A stretch of 64,000 nt of DNA from Rhodobacteraceae bacterium KLH11 (GTDB lineage Bacteria > Pseudomonadota > Alphaproteobacteria > Rhodobacterales > Rhodobacteraceae): NCBI GenBank assembly GCA_000158135.1, contig DS999531.1, positions 1,416,669-1,480,668 on the forward strand. The letters run 5' to 3'. The notes under the pieces were generated by a model. That model made no database searches. It was not told where the DNA came from and saw only the letters and a list, made by a program, of their open reading frames with translations. Position 1 is the first letter of the stretch; every line of letters begins with the position of its first letter. Positions 34,938-44,351 of the stretch are shown here, piece after piece. Position numbers and translations under genes: made by a program.

Positions 34938-36199
34938 GCAAGCCGGACATCGCACCACCGCCATTGCGCAATGATTGCTTTGCCCTGCCAGCCGGGGTGA
35001 ACTGGACGCCGGTTGATGACGCGCTGGCCTTGTTGCAGGACAGGTTGAGTGTGGTGACGGATGCCGAAGACATTCCATTGATGCAGGCAGCGGGCCGCAT
35101 TCTGGCAACTGACGTGCTGGCCAAACGGTCCAACCCGCCGCAGCCCAACACTGCGGTTGACGGCTATGGTTTCGCCGGTGGCGTGCCCGAGGGGCCACAT
35201 GTGTTGCCTCTGATCGAAGGTCGCGCCGCAGCGGGTGTTCCTTTTGCGGGCACAGTGCCCGAAGGCCATGCGTTGCGCGTTCTGACCGGCGCGGCCCTGC
35301 CGCCGGGTGTTGAAACGGTGATTCTGGAAGAAGACGTGACCCTGCAGGATGGGCATATCGCCTATCGGGGGCCGCTGAAACAGGGCGCAAACACACGCAA
35401 GGCCGGGGAGGATGTCATCGAAGGTGCGATGGCATTGCCCGCCGGGCGGCGATTGACCCCGGCGGATCTGGCATTGCTCTCGGCGGTTGGGGTGGCTGAG
35501 CTGTCGGTGCGCAAAGCGTTACGTGTGGGGGTGCTGTCAACCGGCGATGAACTGGTCGAGCCGGGCGATCCCGCCGGCGCCGGGCAAATTTATGATGCCA
35601 ACCGTCCGATGCTGTTGTCGCTGGTCCAGCGGATCGGGTTTGAAGCGGTTGATCTGGGGCGTGCAGCCGATGATCGTGCGGGGTTGAAACAACGCCTGGA
35701 TCACGCGGCCCGGCAGGTGGATGTGATTTTGACCAGCGGTGGGGCCTCGGCCGGGGACGAAGACCACGTGTCGGCCCTGCTGCGTGAGGCAGGGGCGATG
35801 CAGGAATGGCGTATTGCCCTGAAACCGGGGCGTCCTCTGGCGCTGGGGATGTGGCAGGGAACGCCTGTCTTTGGCCTGCCGGGGAACCCGGTGGCGGCGC
35901 TGGTTTGCACCCTGATTTTCGCCCGTCCCGCGCTGAGCCTGATGGCCGGAGCGGGTTGGGCAGAGCCGCAGGGTTTTGATGTGCCTGCCGCATTTGAAAA
36001 ACGCAAGAAACCGGGTCGCCGGGAATATTTGCGCGCCCGTATCCGGGAGGGCCGGGCCGAGGTGTTCCGGTCTGAAGGATCAGGCCGCATCAGCGGGCTG
36101 AGCTGGGCCGAAGGGCTGGTCGAAATCGAAGATGGCGCGCGCGATATCAAACCCGGTGATCCGGTGCGATTCATTCCCTATGGAAGCTTTGGATTGTAG
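34934..36199 (+). CDS. moeA: Molybdopterin molybdenumtransferase
   Basis: Inserts molybdate into adenylylated molybdopterin. The 421-residue product has the four-domain MoeA layout, with PNTAVDGYGFA (about residues 69-79), STGDELVEPGDPAG, TSGGASAGDEDHV and GLPGNPVAALV motifs and a C-terminal beta-barrel. It is the last gene of fdhD-mobA-mobB-moeA, and moaB at 16.8 kb supplies its substrate. The next gene is convergent. Confidence 0.95.
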   Translation: MSKPDIAPPPLRNDCFALPAGVNWTPVDDALALLQDRLSVVTDAEDIPLMQAAGRILATDVLAKRSNPPQPNTAVDGYGFAGGVPEGPHVLPLIEGRAAAGVPFAGTVPEGHALRVLTGAALPPGVETVILEEDVTLQDGHIAYRGPLKQGANTRKAGEDVIEGAMALPAGRRLTPADLALLSAVGVAELSVRKALRVGVLSTGDELVEPGDPAGAGQIYDANRPMLLSLVQRIGFEAVDLGRAADDRAGLKQRLDHAARQVDVILTSGGASAGDEDHVSALLREAGAMQEWRIALKPGRPLALGMWQGTPVFGLPGNPVAALVCTLIFARPALSLMAGAGWAEPQGFDVPAAFEKRKKPGRREYLRARIREGRAEVFRSEGSGRISGLSWAEGLVEIEDGARDIKPGDPVRFIPYGSFGL

Positions 36200-36256
36200 G
36201 CGCGGGATACAGGCCTGAAACAGGTTGCCGCTACGCATCGCAGGCCATGTTGCAGG

Positions 36257-37249
36257 TTAGTCGAACGTTCCTGCCACCCGGCCCACAAGCATGAAGGCGC
36301 GCGCGGTGCGGGTTTCTCCCAGTGCTGTCAGCTCGGCATCGCTGGCTTCACCCTCGAATTCAACGATCATATGGTCGAAACGGCGCAGGAAGTGGTGGGC
36401 CGCATCACGAAAGATCGGATCCTGTTTCATACGCGCGGCCGTCAGCGCAAGCGACGACCGATCCCGAATACCACCCAGCGAGGCCACGGTGCGCCCGCGC
36501 GCGCCCTGCGCAAATTGCCGCCAGACCTCGGGTCGGGCCATGTCGGGGCGCAGGTCGTCCATATAGATGCCTTCCTGACTGAGCAGGGTCAGCACATCCT
36601 GTGAAGCCTGCACCAGTTGCGCCGCCTTCCGGTCTTTCAGGGCCAGGCGCAGCGCGTCGAACCCTTCGGCATCGTTCTGCGTTTCAGGGAAATTCAGCGC
36701 CCGGATAAAGGTATCCGTGGGCAGGGGCGGCGAAATCTCTTCTGCCGGGGTCCCCAGCGCCAACGAGGTCTGGTTGGTCGCCTCGGGCACATGGCTGGCC
36801 CCCCGCAACGGCTCGCTGCGGTTGGTCGAGAAGGTGGCCAGCGCGCTTTCGGTTTTCTTTGCGGTTTCGGCGATTTCGTCCAGCTTCTTGCCCACAGTCG
36901 GTTCATAGGTGCTGGCCGCCCGCTGTTGTTGGGTGACATAGCTGTGGCGGATCGCATCGATGGCGGTTTGCAGACGCGCGCTTTCCTCGCGCATGACCCG
37001 GCTGGCGCGCATGGCCAGCGCCGCAACCCAGATCATCGCCACCGGCATGAACACGGCCAGAAATGCGACAATGAAGCCACCCTGCTGTTGCCCCGGCAAC
37101 ACCAGAAACACAATCGAAACCACCAGCCAGATCAGGCTGAGTACTGCCGCCACGATCTCGATCTCGGTGACCGATGCACGCGCTGGGCGATCATAGATGC
37201 CCAGCGAGGTTGGCCTGTTGGTTTCCTGATCAGGTTCAGACCCTGACAT
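36257..37249 (-). CDS. Conserved membrane protein of unknown function
   Basis: A 330-residue protein. Two membrane helices at about 30-52 and 58-80 are followed by a coiled-coil segment (about 82-140, RASRVMREESARLQTAIDAI) and a helical cytoplasmic domain (about 180-330). I recognise no named domain. Layout and charge suggest a cytoplasmic module anchored near the membrane. It lies 16 bases after greA on the same strand and may share its transcript. Confidence 0.75.
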   Translation of the reverse strand: MSGSEPDQETNRPTSLGIYDRPARASVTEIEIVAAVLSLIWLVVSIVFLVLPGQQQGGFIVAFLAVFMPVAMIWVAALAMRASRVMREESARLQTAIDAIRHSYVTQQQRAASTYEPTVGKKLDEIAETAKKTESALATFSTNRSEPLRGASHVPEATNQTSLALGTPAEEISPPLPTDTFIRALNFPETQNDAEGFDALRLALKDRKAAQLVQASQDVLTLLSQEGIYMDDLRPDMARPEVWRQFAQGARGRTVASLGGIRDRSSLALTAARMKQDPIFRDAAHHFLRRFDHMIVEFEGEASDAELTALGETRTARAFMLVGRVAGTFD

Positions 37250-37265
37250 GACAAACGCTCCGGGG

Positions 37266-37736
37266 TCAGGCGTATTGGATACTCAGAACTTCGTATGAGC
37301 GCACACCGCCGGGGGTGCGCACCTCGACACTGTCGCCTTCTTCCTTGCCGATCAGGGCGCGCGCAATCGGGGATTTGATGTTCAAAAGCCCGGCCTCGAT
37401 ATTGGCCTCATACTCGCCAACGATCTGCCAGGTCTTTTCTTCGTCCGTATCTTCATCGACCAGCGTGACCTTGGCACCGAACTTGATGGCACCCGCCAGT
37501 TTGCTGGGATCGATCACATCGGCCAGCGACAGAATGCCCTCAAGCTCTTTGATGCGGCCTTCGATGAAGCCCTGCTTTTCGCGGGCCGAGTGATATTCGG
37601 CATTCTCTTTCAGATCGCCAAGCTCACGCGCCGAGGCAATGGCCTCGATGATCGCAGGGCGCTCGACGGATTTGAGGTTTTTCAGTTCCGCTTCGAGCGC
37701 AGCATTGCCCGCAGGCGTCATTGGAATTTTTTCCAT
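37266..37736 (-). CDS. greA: Transcription elongation factor GreA
   Basis: A 156-residue factor that stimulates RNA polymerase to cleave backtracked transcripts. The N-terminal coiled coil (about 1-75) includes [18 protein letters not shown] and the acidic tip [18 protein letters not shown]. The C-terminal FKBP-like domain has [16 protein letters not shown]. The ATG at 37736 gives the standard length; a GTG at 37751 has no ribosome site. A 12-base-pair hairpin sits in its leader. Confidence 0.96.
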   Translation of the reverse strand: MEKIPMTPAGNAALEAELKNLKSVERPAIIEAIASARELGDLKENAEYHSAREKQGFIEGRIKELEGILSLADVIDPSKLAGAIKFGAKVTLVDEDTDEEKTWQIVGEYEANIEAGLLNIKSPIARALIGKEEGDSVEVRTPGGVRSYEVLSIQYA

Positions 37737-37762
37737 TCTCTTGTCGTCCACGCAGAAATTGA

Positions 37763-37794
37763 GTCGCCCCGCCGCACTAAAGCGTCGGGGCGAC
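37763..37794 (-). promoter_or_regulatory. Leader hairpin upstream of greA
   Basis: GTCGCCCCGCCG and CGTCGGGGCGAC pair over 12 positions with one mismatch around an 8-base loop, 27 bases before the greA ATG. It may be the 3' terminator of an upstream transcript or an attenuator of greA itself. Confidence 0.45.
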
Positions 37795-37970
37795 AGTTGG
37801 GTTGGCTAATACCTGACCCAAACGCGACGGCAATTGCAAGGGTTCAACAATGCTCTTGCGATCAATTCGCAGATTAGCGCCGTTTTCGGGGCGCTGCGGG
37901 CTGCCGGTAGCGCCGGTCAGGCTGTGCCCCCTTGCGCCAGCGCTGCGAGGGTGTGCAAAGCCAGAGCATC

Positions 37971-38348
37971 TCAATCATATTGGACGACTTCGAATTCGAT
38001 GCCGTTCTCGTCGTCAAAATAGAACCGCCGTCCGGGTTCATAATCTGCGTGGCTGCGCGGTGTGAACCCGGCTTCGCGGACTTTGACCTCAGTGGCGTCA
38101 ATGTCTTCGACCAGAACGCCCACATGGTTCAGGCCGCCGATGATATCATAGCTGCTTTCGCCTGACGGTCTTGGATCGCTGGGGGCATAAAGCGCCAGAT
38201 AGGTATGCGGGCTGCCCACGTGCACAGTATACCCTCCGGCAATAGCGGGGCCTTCCCAGCGGGTTTTCCAGCCAAAGACCTTGTGCATCCATGCCGCCGA
38301 ATCCTGTGGGTTGCGCACGGTGAAGTTGGTGTGTTCCAGACTTGCCAT
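37971..38348 (-). CDS. VOC (glyoxalase/bleomycin-resistance) family protein
   Basis: A 125-residue single-domain vicinal-oxygen-chelate protein with two beta-alpha-beta-beta-beta halves. Possible metal ligands are the His in LEHTNF and LNHVGV and the Glu in GIEFEVV. The ATG at 38348 has GGAGAG 6 bases upstream; an adjacent ATG at 38351 is the alternative. It is divergent from soxR across a SoxR-like box, so redox-controlled expression is likely. The reaction is unknown. Confidence 0.88.
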   Translation of the reverse strand: MASLEHTNFTVRNPQDSAAWMHKVFGWKTRWEGPAIAGGYTVHVGSPHTYLALYAPSDPRPSGESSYDIIGGLNHVGVLVEDIDATEVKVREAGFTPRSHADYEPGRRFYFDDENGIEFEVVQYD

Positions 38349-38395
38349 CATGATCTCTCCTTTCCGATCAGGGGTTGTTTCGACTCAGCGTAATT

Positions 38396-38413
38396 TCTAA
38401 ACCTAACTTTAGG
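38396..38413. promoter_or_regulatory. SoxR box between the VOC gene and soxR
   Basis: The minus strand reads CCTAAAGTTAGGTTTAGA, which by my count matches the enterobacterial SoxR box CCTCAAGTTAACTTGAGG at 13 of 18 positions. On that strand it sits between a TTGACC -35 and TACGCT at 19-base spacing, the long spacer typical of MerR-family promoters, oriented toward the VOC gene. Confidence 0.6.
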
Positions 38414-38437
38414 TCAAGAGATTTTTGTGAGGGTGCG

Positions 38438-38905
38438 ATGCCTGCTTTTGAAGGTCTGTCCATAGGCGCACTGGCGCGGCGCACCGGGTTGGCAGTGTCC
38501 GCGATCCGGTATTACGAAACTCAGGGGCTGATTACGCCATGGCGCAATCCGGGCGGGCAGCGGCGCTATCAAAAGGCGGATATCCGGCGGCTGAGCTTTG
38601 TGATGATTGCACAGCAGTTCGGCCTGACCTTGCCGGAAATTCGCCAGGTGCTGTCTGGCCTGCCGGGAAACCGGACCCCCACACCGCAGGATTGGAAAAA
38701 GATCAGCAAAAGCCTGCGCAGTCATCTGGATCAGCGAATCGATACGCTGACACGGTTGCGTGACAATCTGGACGGGTGCATCGGCTGCGGGTGTTTAAGC
38801 CTGCCGAAATGCGCGCTTTACAATCCCGATGATCGGGCGAAATCCTATGGTAGCGGCCCCAGATACCTGATGGGTGACGCGCCAGATGCCGGAAGTGTCG
38901 AATAG
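38438..38905 (+). CDS. soxR: Redox-sensitive activator SoxR
   Basis: A 155-residue MerR-family regulator with an N-terminal winged helix-turn-helix (about residues 5-75, LSIGALARRTGLAVSAIRYY) and a dimerising helix. The [2Fe-2S] cysteine cluster is at C114, C117, C119 and C125 (CIGCGCLSLPKC), the SoxR signature. It senses redox-cycling compounds and activates target promoters by untwisting a 19-base spacer. No soxS is present, so it should regulate targets directly, including the divergent VOC gene. Confidence 0.95.
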   Translation: MPAFEGLSIGALARRTGLAVSAIRYYETQGLITPWRNPGGQRRYQKADIRRLSFVMIAQQFGLTLPEIRQVLSGLPGNRTPTPQDWKKISKSLRSHLDQRIDTLTRLRDNLDGCIGCGCLSLPKCALYNPDDRAKSYGSGPRYLMGDAPDAGSVE

Positions 38906-39029
38906 CGTCGTTGTTACGCCGTGTTTCGATTGACCAAGGTCTTTCCGGCCATGTAATCAACCGTGAAACAAAATTGCGCAGACCATGCGGTGAAAGCGCC
39001 AATTCGGAAAGTTAGCTAAGGAGCCCGCG

Positions 39030-40676
39030 ATGGCCGAAATTGAACGCGAAGCGATGGAATATGACGTGGTGATCGTGGGCGCAGGCCCGGCGGGCCTGTC
39101 AGCGGCCATCCGTCTGAAACAGCTGGATGCGGACCTGAACGTTGTGGTTCTGGAAAAGGGCTCGGAAGTGGGCGCGCATATCCTGTCAGGCGCGGTGCTT
39201 GATCCCTGTGGTCTGGATGCGCTGATCCCGGACTGGAAGGAAAAAGGTGCCCCGCTGAACGTTCCGGTCAAGGATGACAACTTCTATATGCTGGGTGAGG
39301 CAGGTCAGATTCGCATCCCCAACGCACCGATGCCACCGCTGATGAACAACCACGGCAACTACATCGTCTCGATGGGCAATGTCTGCCGCTGGATGGCGGA
39401 ACAGGCCGAAGAGCTGGGCGTTGAAATCTTCCCCGGCATGGCGTGTTCCGAGCTGGTTTACGGCGACAATGGTGAGGTCAAAGGTGTGGTTGCAGGCGTG
39501 TTTGGCCTGGAAGCTGATGGCTCTTATGGCCCGAACACCGAGCCGGGGATGGAGCTACATGGCAAATATGTCTTCCTGTCGGAAGGTGTGCGCGGTTCGC
39601 TCTCTAAGGAGGTCATCGCCAAATACGACCTGTCTGCCGGGAAAGAGCCGCAGAAATACGGCGTCGGCATGAAAGAGATCTGGGAGATTGATCCGGCCAA
39701 GCATAGGGAAGGCTCGGTCACCCATACGATGGGCTGGCCGCTGGGCAGCAATGCCGGTGGCGGGTCGTTCATCTATCACCTTGAAAACAATCAGGTCTAT
39801 GTCGGCTTTGTGGTCCACCTGAACTACAGGAACCCGCATCTGTACCCCTACATGGAATTCCAGCGTTTCAAGCATCACCCGATGGTGGCCGAGCTGCTGA
39901 AAGGCGGCAAGCGCGTGGCTTACGGTGCCCGTGCGATCACCGAGGGCGGGTATCAGTCGATGCCGAAACTGGTCGCGCCGGGCGTGGCGCTGCTGGGCTG
40001 TTCGGCGGGTATGGTTAACGTGCCGCGCATCAAGGGCAACCACAACGCCATGCTGTCAGGCAAGGCCGCTGCCGAGGCCGCCTTTGACGCCATCAAGGAC
40101 GAGCGTTCGGGTGATGAACTGACTGCCTATGAAGCAGATGTGCGTGACGGTGCCATTGGCGCGGACCTGAAGAAGGTACGCAACGTCAAGCCGCTCTGGT
40201 CGAAATACGGCCTGACCGCCTCGCTGGTGCTGGGTGGTATGGATATGTGGACCAATACGCTGGGCTTTTCGCTACTGGGCACATTGGGTCACGGCAAGAA
40301 CGACGCGGAAGCCACCGAGGATGCCAGCAAGCATCAGCCGATCGACTATCCCAAGCCGGATGGAACCCTGTCCTTTGATCGCCTGACCAACGTATCCTTT
40401 GCGGCGACCAATCACGAAGAAAGCCAGCCCTGCCACCTGCGGCTTGCCGATCCCGAGATTCCGGTCAAAGTCAACCTGCCCCGTTTTGATGAACCGGCGC
40501 AGCGCTATTGCCCGGCGGGCGTCTATGAGATGGTCGAGGATGACAACGGTCCGCGATTCGTCATCAACTTTCAGAACTGCGTTCACTGCAAGACCTGCGA
40601 TATCAAGGATCCCAGCCAGAACATCACCTGGACCACACCGCAGGGCGGCGATGGGCCGAATTACCCCAACATGTAA
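39030..40676 (+). CDS. Electron-transfer flavoprotein-ubiquinone oxidoreductase
   Basis: Passes electrons from acyl-CoA dehydrogenases (via ETF) to ubiquinone at the inner membrane. The 548-residue product has an FAD-binding GAGPAGLSAAIRL (about residues 17-29) and the ETF-QO iron-sulfur tail with four cysteines (RYCPAGVYE and NCVHCKTCDIKDPSQNI, about 493-535). An amphipathic stretch in mid-protein supplies membrane attachment. It is monocistronic; it would serve the acyl-CoA dehydrogenase at 25.3 kb among others. Confidence 0.97.
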   Translation: MAEIEREAMEYDVVIVGAGPAGLSAAIRLKQLDADLNVVVLEKGSEVGAHILSGAVLDPCGLDALIPDWKEKGAPLNVPVKDDNFYMLGEAGQIRIPNAPMPPLMNNHGNYIVSMGNVCRWMAEQAEELGVEIFPGMACSELVYGDNGEVKGVVAGVFGLEADGSYGPNTEPGMELHGKYVFLSEGVRGSLSKEVIAKYDLSAGKEPQKYGVGMKEIWEIDPAKHREGSVTHTMGWPLGSNAGGGSFIYHLENNQVYVGFVVHLNYRNPHLYPYMEFQRFKHHPMVAELLKGGKRVAYGARAITEGGYQSMPKLVAPGVALLGCSAGMVNVPRIKGNHNAMLSGKAAAEAAFDAIKDERSGDELTAYEADVRDGAIGADLKKVRNVKPLWSKYGLTASLVLGGMDMWTNTLGFSLLGTLGHGKNDAEATEDASKHQPIDYPKPDGTLSFDRLTNVSFAATNHEESQPCHLRLADPEIPVKVNLPRFDEPAQRYCPAGVYEMVEDDNGPRFVINFQNCVHCKTCDIKDPSQNITWTTPQGGDGPNYPNM

Positions 40677-40780
40677 GCAAAAACAGGGGCGCTGGCAGGG
40701 TCGTGAAGGCTCTGCCATTGCCTCTTGCCCGTCAAAGCCCTAGCTTGTCCTTCAGTCAACGACAGCAAGGCAGGATATCG

Positions 40781-42493
40781 GTGGTTTCCCTGGTTCGACG
40801 CGCGGCACTGGCCGTGATCCTCAGCTCATCTATGGCGCTTCCTGCGGTTTCAGAGACCGGATCGGGGTCATATCTGGCAGGCCGTCAGGCGATTTATCAA
40901 AGCGACTATCCGGCGGCCGAGCGCTATTATGCCCGGGCCTTGAAGGCTGATCCCGAGAATTCGAAGCTTCTGGAAAATGTTGTTGTCGCCCGGCTGGCCT
41001 TGGGTGAGGTCGCGCGCGCGCTGAATGTTGCCGAAGTTATCGAGGAAAACGAGCTGCCCAGCCAGGCCGCCCGGATGGTGATTGCGGCCAATCTTCTGGC
41101 CGCTGGTGAGCTTGACACGTTTCTGGCCCGCGATCCTGAAACTCAGGGGGTTGGCCCGCTGGTGGATGGATTGCTGATCGCCTGGACTCATATGGCGCAG
41201 GGTGCGGTGGCCAAAGCGATGGAGCAGTTCGATGCCGTCTCCACGCAGGAAGGCTTGAAGGAATTCGCGCTTTATCACAAGGCCATGGCCTTGGCCTCGA
41301 TCGGCGATTTTGAGGGTGCCGAGGCGATTTTTGCCGCCGACAACGGTGCCGTCGCCCGCTTCTCGCGCCGTGCGGCGCTGGCCCGGGCCGAGGTCTTGTC
41401 GCAGCTGGATCGGAACGAGGATGCGCTGCAGTTTCTTGACAATGTGTTTGCCTCGGGCAGTGATCCAACCATCGAAAGCTATGTTGAGCGTCTGTCTGAT
41501 GACGCAACATTGCCGTTTACCCATGTCGGCACGGCGCAGGATGGCATGGCCGAAGTGTTCTTTTCGGTTGGCGGCGCGCTGGTGTCCGAGGCGTCACCGG
41601 ATTATGTTCTGCTCTATGCCCGCGTTGCGACGTTCCTGCGGCCAGACCATATCGATGCGATCCTGCTGAGCGCCGAATTGCTGGATGGGCTGGAACAATA
41701 TGACCTTGCCGTTGACGCCTATCGTCAGGTTCCGCCCAGCAGCGGTGATTACCACGCGGCCGAGCTTGGCCGGGCCGAAGTTCTCAGCCGTTCGGATCGG
41801 AAAGATGCCGCGGCGGAAGTGTTGCAGAACCTTGCGGCACAAAGCCCTGAACTGCCCGGCGTGCATGTCGCACTGGCCGATCTGCGCCGTCAGCAGGAAG
41901 ATTATGCTGCAGCCGTTGCGTCATATGACACTGCGATTGCGCTGACCGAAGATGGCGCAAACGGCAATTGGTTCCTGCATTATGCCCGGGGCATCTCACA
42001 CGAACGGCTCAAGCATTGGGACAAGGCCGAGGCTGATTTCCGCCGCGCGCTTGAACTGAACCCGGATCAGCCGCAGGTGTTGAATTATCTTGGATACTCG
42101 TTGGTCGAGCGCAAGGAAAAGCTGGACGAGGCGCTGGGCATGATCGAACGTGCGGCCTCGGCGCGGCCTGACAGCGGCTATATCGTTGACAGTCTGGGCT
42201 GGGTTCTGTTCCGGCTGGGCCGCTATGATGAAGCGGTTGAGCACATGGAACGCGCGGTTGAGCTGATGCCCGTCGATCCGGTGGTGAATGATCATCTGGG
42301 TGATGTTTATTGGGCCGTAGGCCGTGCGCGCGAAGCCCTGTTTCAGTGGAAGCGCGCCCTGTCTTTCATAGACCCCGAAGAGACGGATGGCGAGGCCGAT
42401 CCCGAACGCATCCGCCGCAAGATCGAGGTGGGTCTCGACGTGGTGCTGGACGAAGAAGGCGCTGAACCTCTGAAGGTCGCCAATGAAGGCTGA
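40781..42493 (+). CDS. Exported TPR-repeat protein
   Basis: A 570-residue protein with a signal peptide (LVRRAALAVILSSSMALPAVS, cleavage near 24). Tetratricopeptide repeats run from about residue 28 to the end, most regular at 370-500 (EADFRRALELNPDQPQVLNY, then YDEAVEHMERAVELMPVDP). Such proteins scaffold periplasmic or membrane complexes. The GTG at 40781 has AGGA 5 bases upstream; a GTG at 40703 would precede the signal peptide by 26 residues. It overlaps ispE by 11 bases, a pairing conserved in the order. Confidence 0.88.
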   Translation: MVSLVRRAALAVILSSSMALPAVSETGSGSYLAGRQAIYQSDYPAAERYYARALKADPENSKLLENVVVARLALGEVARALNVAEVIEENELPSQAARMVIAANLLAAGELDTFLARDPETQGVGPLVDGLLIAWTHMAQGAVAKAMEQFDAVSTQEGLKEFALYHKAMALASIGDFEGAEAIFAADNGAVARFSRRAALARAEVLSQLDRNEDALQFLDNVFASGSDPTIESYVERLSDDATLPFTHVGTAQDGMAEVFFSVGGALVSEASPDYVLLYARVATFLRPDHIDAILLSAELLDGLEQYDLAVDAYRQVPPSSGDYHAAELGRAEVLSRSDRKDAAAEVLQNLAAQSPELPGVHVALADLRRQQEDYAAAVASYDTAIALTEDGANGNWFLHYARGISHERLKHWDKAEADFRRALELNPDQPQVLNYLGYSLVERKEKLDEALGMIERAASARPDSGYIVDSLGWVLFRLGRYDEAVEHMERAVELMPVDPVVNDHLGDVYWAVGRAREALFQWKRALSFIDPEETDGEADPERIRRKIEVGLDVVLDEEGAEPLKVANEG

Positions 42494-43304
42494 GGCATTC
42501 GCCCCGGCCAAGATCAACCTGACCCTGCATGTGACCGGCCAGCGCGACGATGGGTATCATCTGCTGGATTCACTGGTTGTATTTGCAGATGTGGGCGACC
42601 GTCTGACCCTGACATCTGGTTCTGGTCTATCCTTGTCGGTAAGCGGAGAGTTCGCGGGCGGTGTGCCCACGGATAATCGCAATCTGGTCTGGCAGGCGGT
42701 CGAGGCGCTGGGCTGGACGGGGCACGTTCAACTGGACAAGCAATTGCCCCATGGCGGTGGCATTGGCGGCGGGTCTTCAGACGCCGCCGCCGTTCTGCGG
42801 CTGCTGGCGCGCCAAACGGGTGACATTCCGGATCACGTTCCACTGTCTTTGGGCGCCGATGTTCCGGTTTGTATGCATGCCACATCTGCGCGGATGCGGG
42901 GGATCGGTGAACAGATCGAGGCTGTTGCGCTGCCGCCCCTGCCTGCCTTGCTGGTTAATCCGGGCATAGCAGTTCCGACGGGGTCCGTATTTGCGGCCCT
43001 GAACAGCCGGGAAAACCCGCCAATGCCTTCGCATATCCCTGCATTCGAAACCCCTGCGGGCTGTGCCGGCTGGCTCAAGGATCAGCGTAACGATCTGGAG
43101 CGTCCGGCCAGTACGGTTGCAAACGAAATCATCGGGGTCCTTGATGCACTCTCTCAGACAAGCCAGGTGCTTTTGGCCCGGATGTCCGGTTCAGGCTCGA
43201 CCTGCTTTGCGCTTTATCCGACCATGAAAGCAGCCCATTTCGCCGCCTATGAGATCGGCGCGGCGCATCCCGGCTGGTGGTGCCGCGCGGTGCAGCTTAG
43301 TTGA
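42483..43304 (+). CDS. ispE: 4-diphosphocytidyl-2-C-methyl-D-erythritol kinase
   Basis: ATP-dependent kinase of the MEP isoprenoid pathway. The 273-residue GHMP-fold product has FAPAKINLTLHVTG (about 4-17), the phosphate loop PHGGGIGGGSSDAA (about 83-96) and the C-terminal ARMSGSGSTCFALY. Its ATG lies inside the TPR-gene end. It converges on the polyprenyl diphosphate synthase with an 8-base overlap; both belong to isoprenoid metabolism. Confidence 0.96.
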   Translation: MKAEAFAPAKINLTLHVTGQRDDGYHLLDSLVVFADVGDRLTLTSGSGLSLSVSGEFAGGVPTDNRNLVWQAVEALGWTGHVQLDKQLPHGGGIGGGSSDAAAVLRLLARQTGDIPDHVPLSLGADVPVCMHATSARMRGIGEQIEAVALPPLPALLVNPGIAVPTGSVFAALNSRENPPMPSHIPAFETPAGCAGWLKDQRNDLERPASTVANEIIGVLDALSQTSQVLLARMSGSGSTCFALYPTMKAAHFAAYEIGAAHPGWWCRAVQLS

Positions 43305-44295
43305 GACGTGAGACCACGTAATCGGCCAAAGCACCCAGAAGGTTGCGGATCTCATGATCGGGTAGCAGCTGCAGCGCTGTTTTGGCCTTGGTCGCCCAGC
43401 CGAGGGCGTCAGCGCGCGTAGCCTCAAGCGTGCCGTATTTGCGCATGAGTGACAGGGCGTGGTCCAGATCACCCTCTTCCTGTCGCCCGCGACCAATCGT
43501 GCGTTCCCAGAATGCGTGTTCTTCAGCGGTGGCCTGTGCGACGGCTTTGATCACCGGCAGGGTCAACTTCCGCTCGCGGAAATCATCGCCTACGTTTTTA
43601 CCGGTTGCGGCACTGTCGCCTTGATAATCCAGCAAATCATCAGCGATCTGAAACGCGATCCCCAAAGCATCGCCATAGTCGTAAAGCGCCCTGACCTGTT
43701 CATCCGACGCACCCGCGATTACCCCGCCCACTTCGGTAGCTGCCGAGAACAGCGCAGCGGTTTTGCCCCGCACAACCTGCAGATAGATGGCTTCGCTGGT
43801 ATCCAGATCGGTGGCGGCTGTCATCTGCAGCACTTCACCTTCGGCAATGGTGGCCGAGGCATTGGCAAGAATATCCAGAACCCGCAGGGATCCGGTTTCC
43901 ACCATCAATTGGAAGCTGCGTGAAAACAGATAATCGCCCACCAGAACGCTGGATTTATTGTCCCACAACAGGTTTGCTGTAGGTCGTCCACGCCGCTGGC
44001 CGCTTTCATCAACCACATCGTCATGCAGCAGGGTTGCAGTATGAATAAACTCAACTGTCGCAGCAAGCCGGATGTGATGATCGCCGGAGTAGTCAAACAG
44101 TTGCGCCGCGGCCAGGGTCAGCATAGGGCGCAGGCGCTTGCCGCCTGCTTCAACCAGATGTGCTGTCACCTCGGGGATGCGTGGGGCATGGTCTGATGCC
44201 ATCCGCGTGCGGATCAGGCCATTGACCGCTTCCATTTCCGCGGCCAGCAACTCGGCCAGACGTTCATGCGGTTTCGAGATTGCACTGACGTTCAT
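43297..44295 (-). CDS. Polyprenyl (octa-/decaprenyl) diphosphate synthase
   Basis: A trans-prenyl chain elongase that makes the ubiquinone side chain. The 332-residue product has GGKRLRPML (about 51-59), the first aspartate-rich motif LLHDDVVDE (about 88-96) and the second DDLLDYQGD (about 222-230). The residues before the first motif are small and aromatic in line with long-chain synthases; exact chain length is not certain. The ATG at 44295 follows AGGAG. It is divergent from the DUF2007 gene. Confidence 0.94.
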   Translation of the reverse strand: MNVSAISKPHERLAELLAAEMEAVNGLIRTRMASDHAPRIPEVTAHLVEAGGKRLRPMLTLAAAQLFDYSGDHHIRLAATVEFIHTATLLHDDVVDESGQRRGRPTANLLWDNKSSVLVGDYLFSRSFQLMVETGSLRVLDILANASATIAEGEVLQMTAATDLDTSEAIYLQVVRGKTAALFSAATEVGGVIAGASDEQVRALYDYGDALGIAFQIADDLLDYQGDSAATGKNVGDDFRERKLTLPVIKAVAQATAEEHAFWERTIGRGRQEEGDLDHALSLMRKYGTLEATRADALGWATKAKTALQLLPDHEIRNLLGALADYVVSRLN

Positions 44296-44351
44296 CACAC
44301 TCCTGATACAAGGCTCGACTTCCGGCCTACCTTGCCCTTACATCCATCCCC

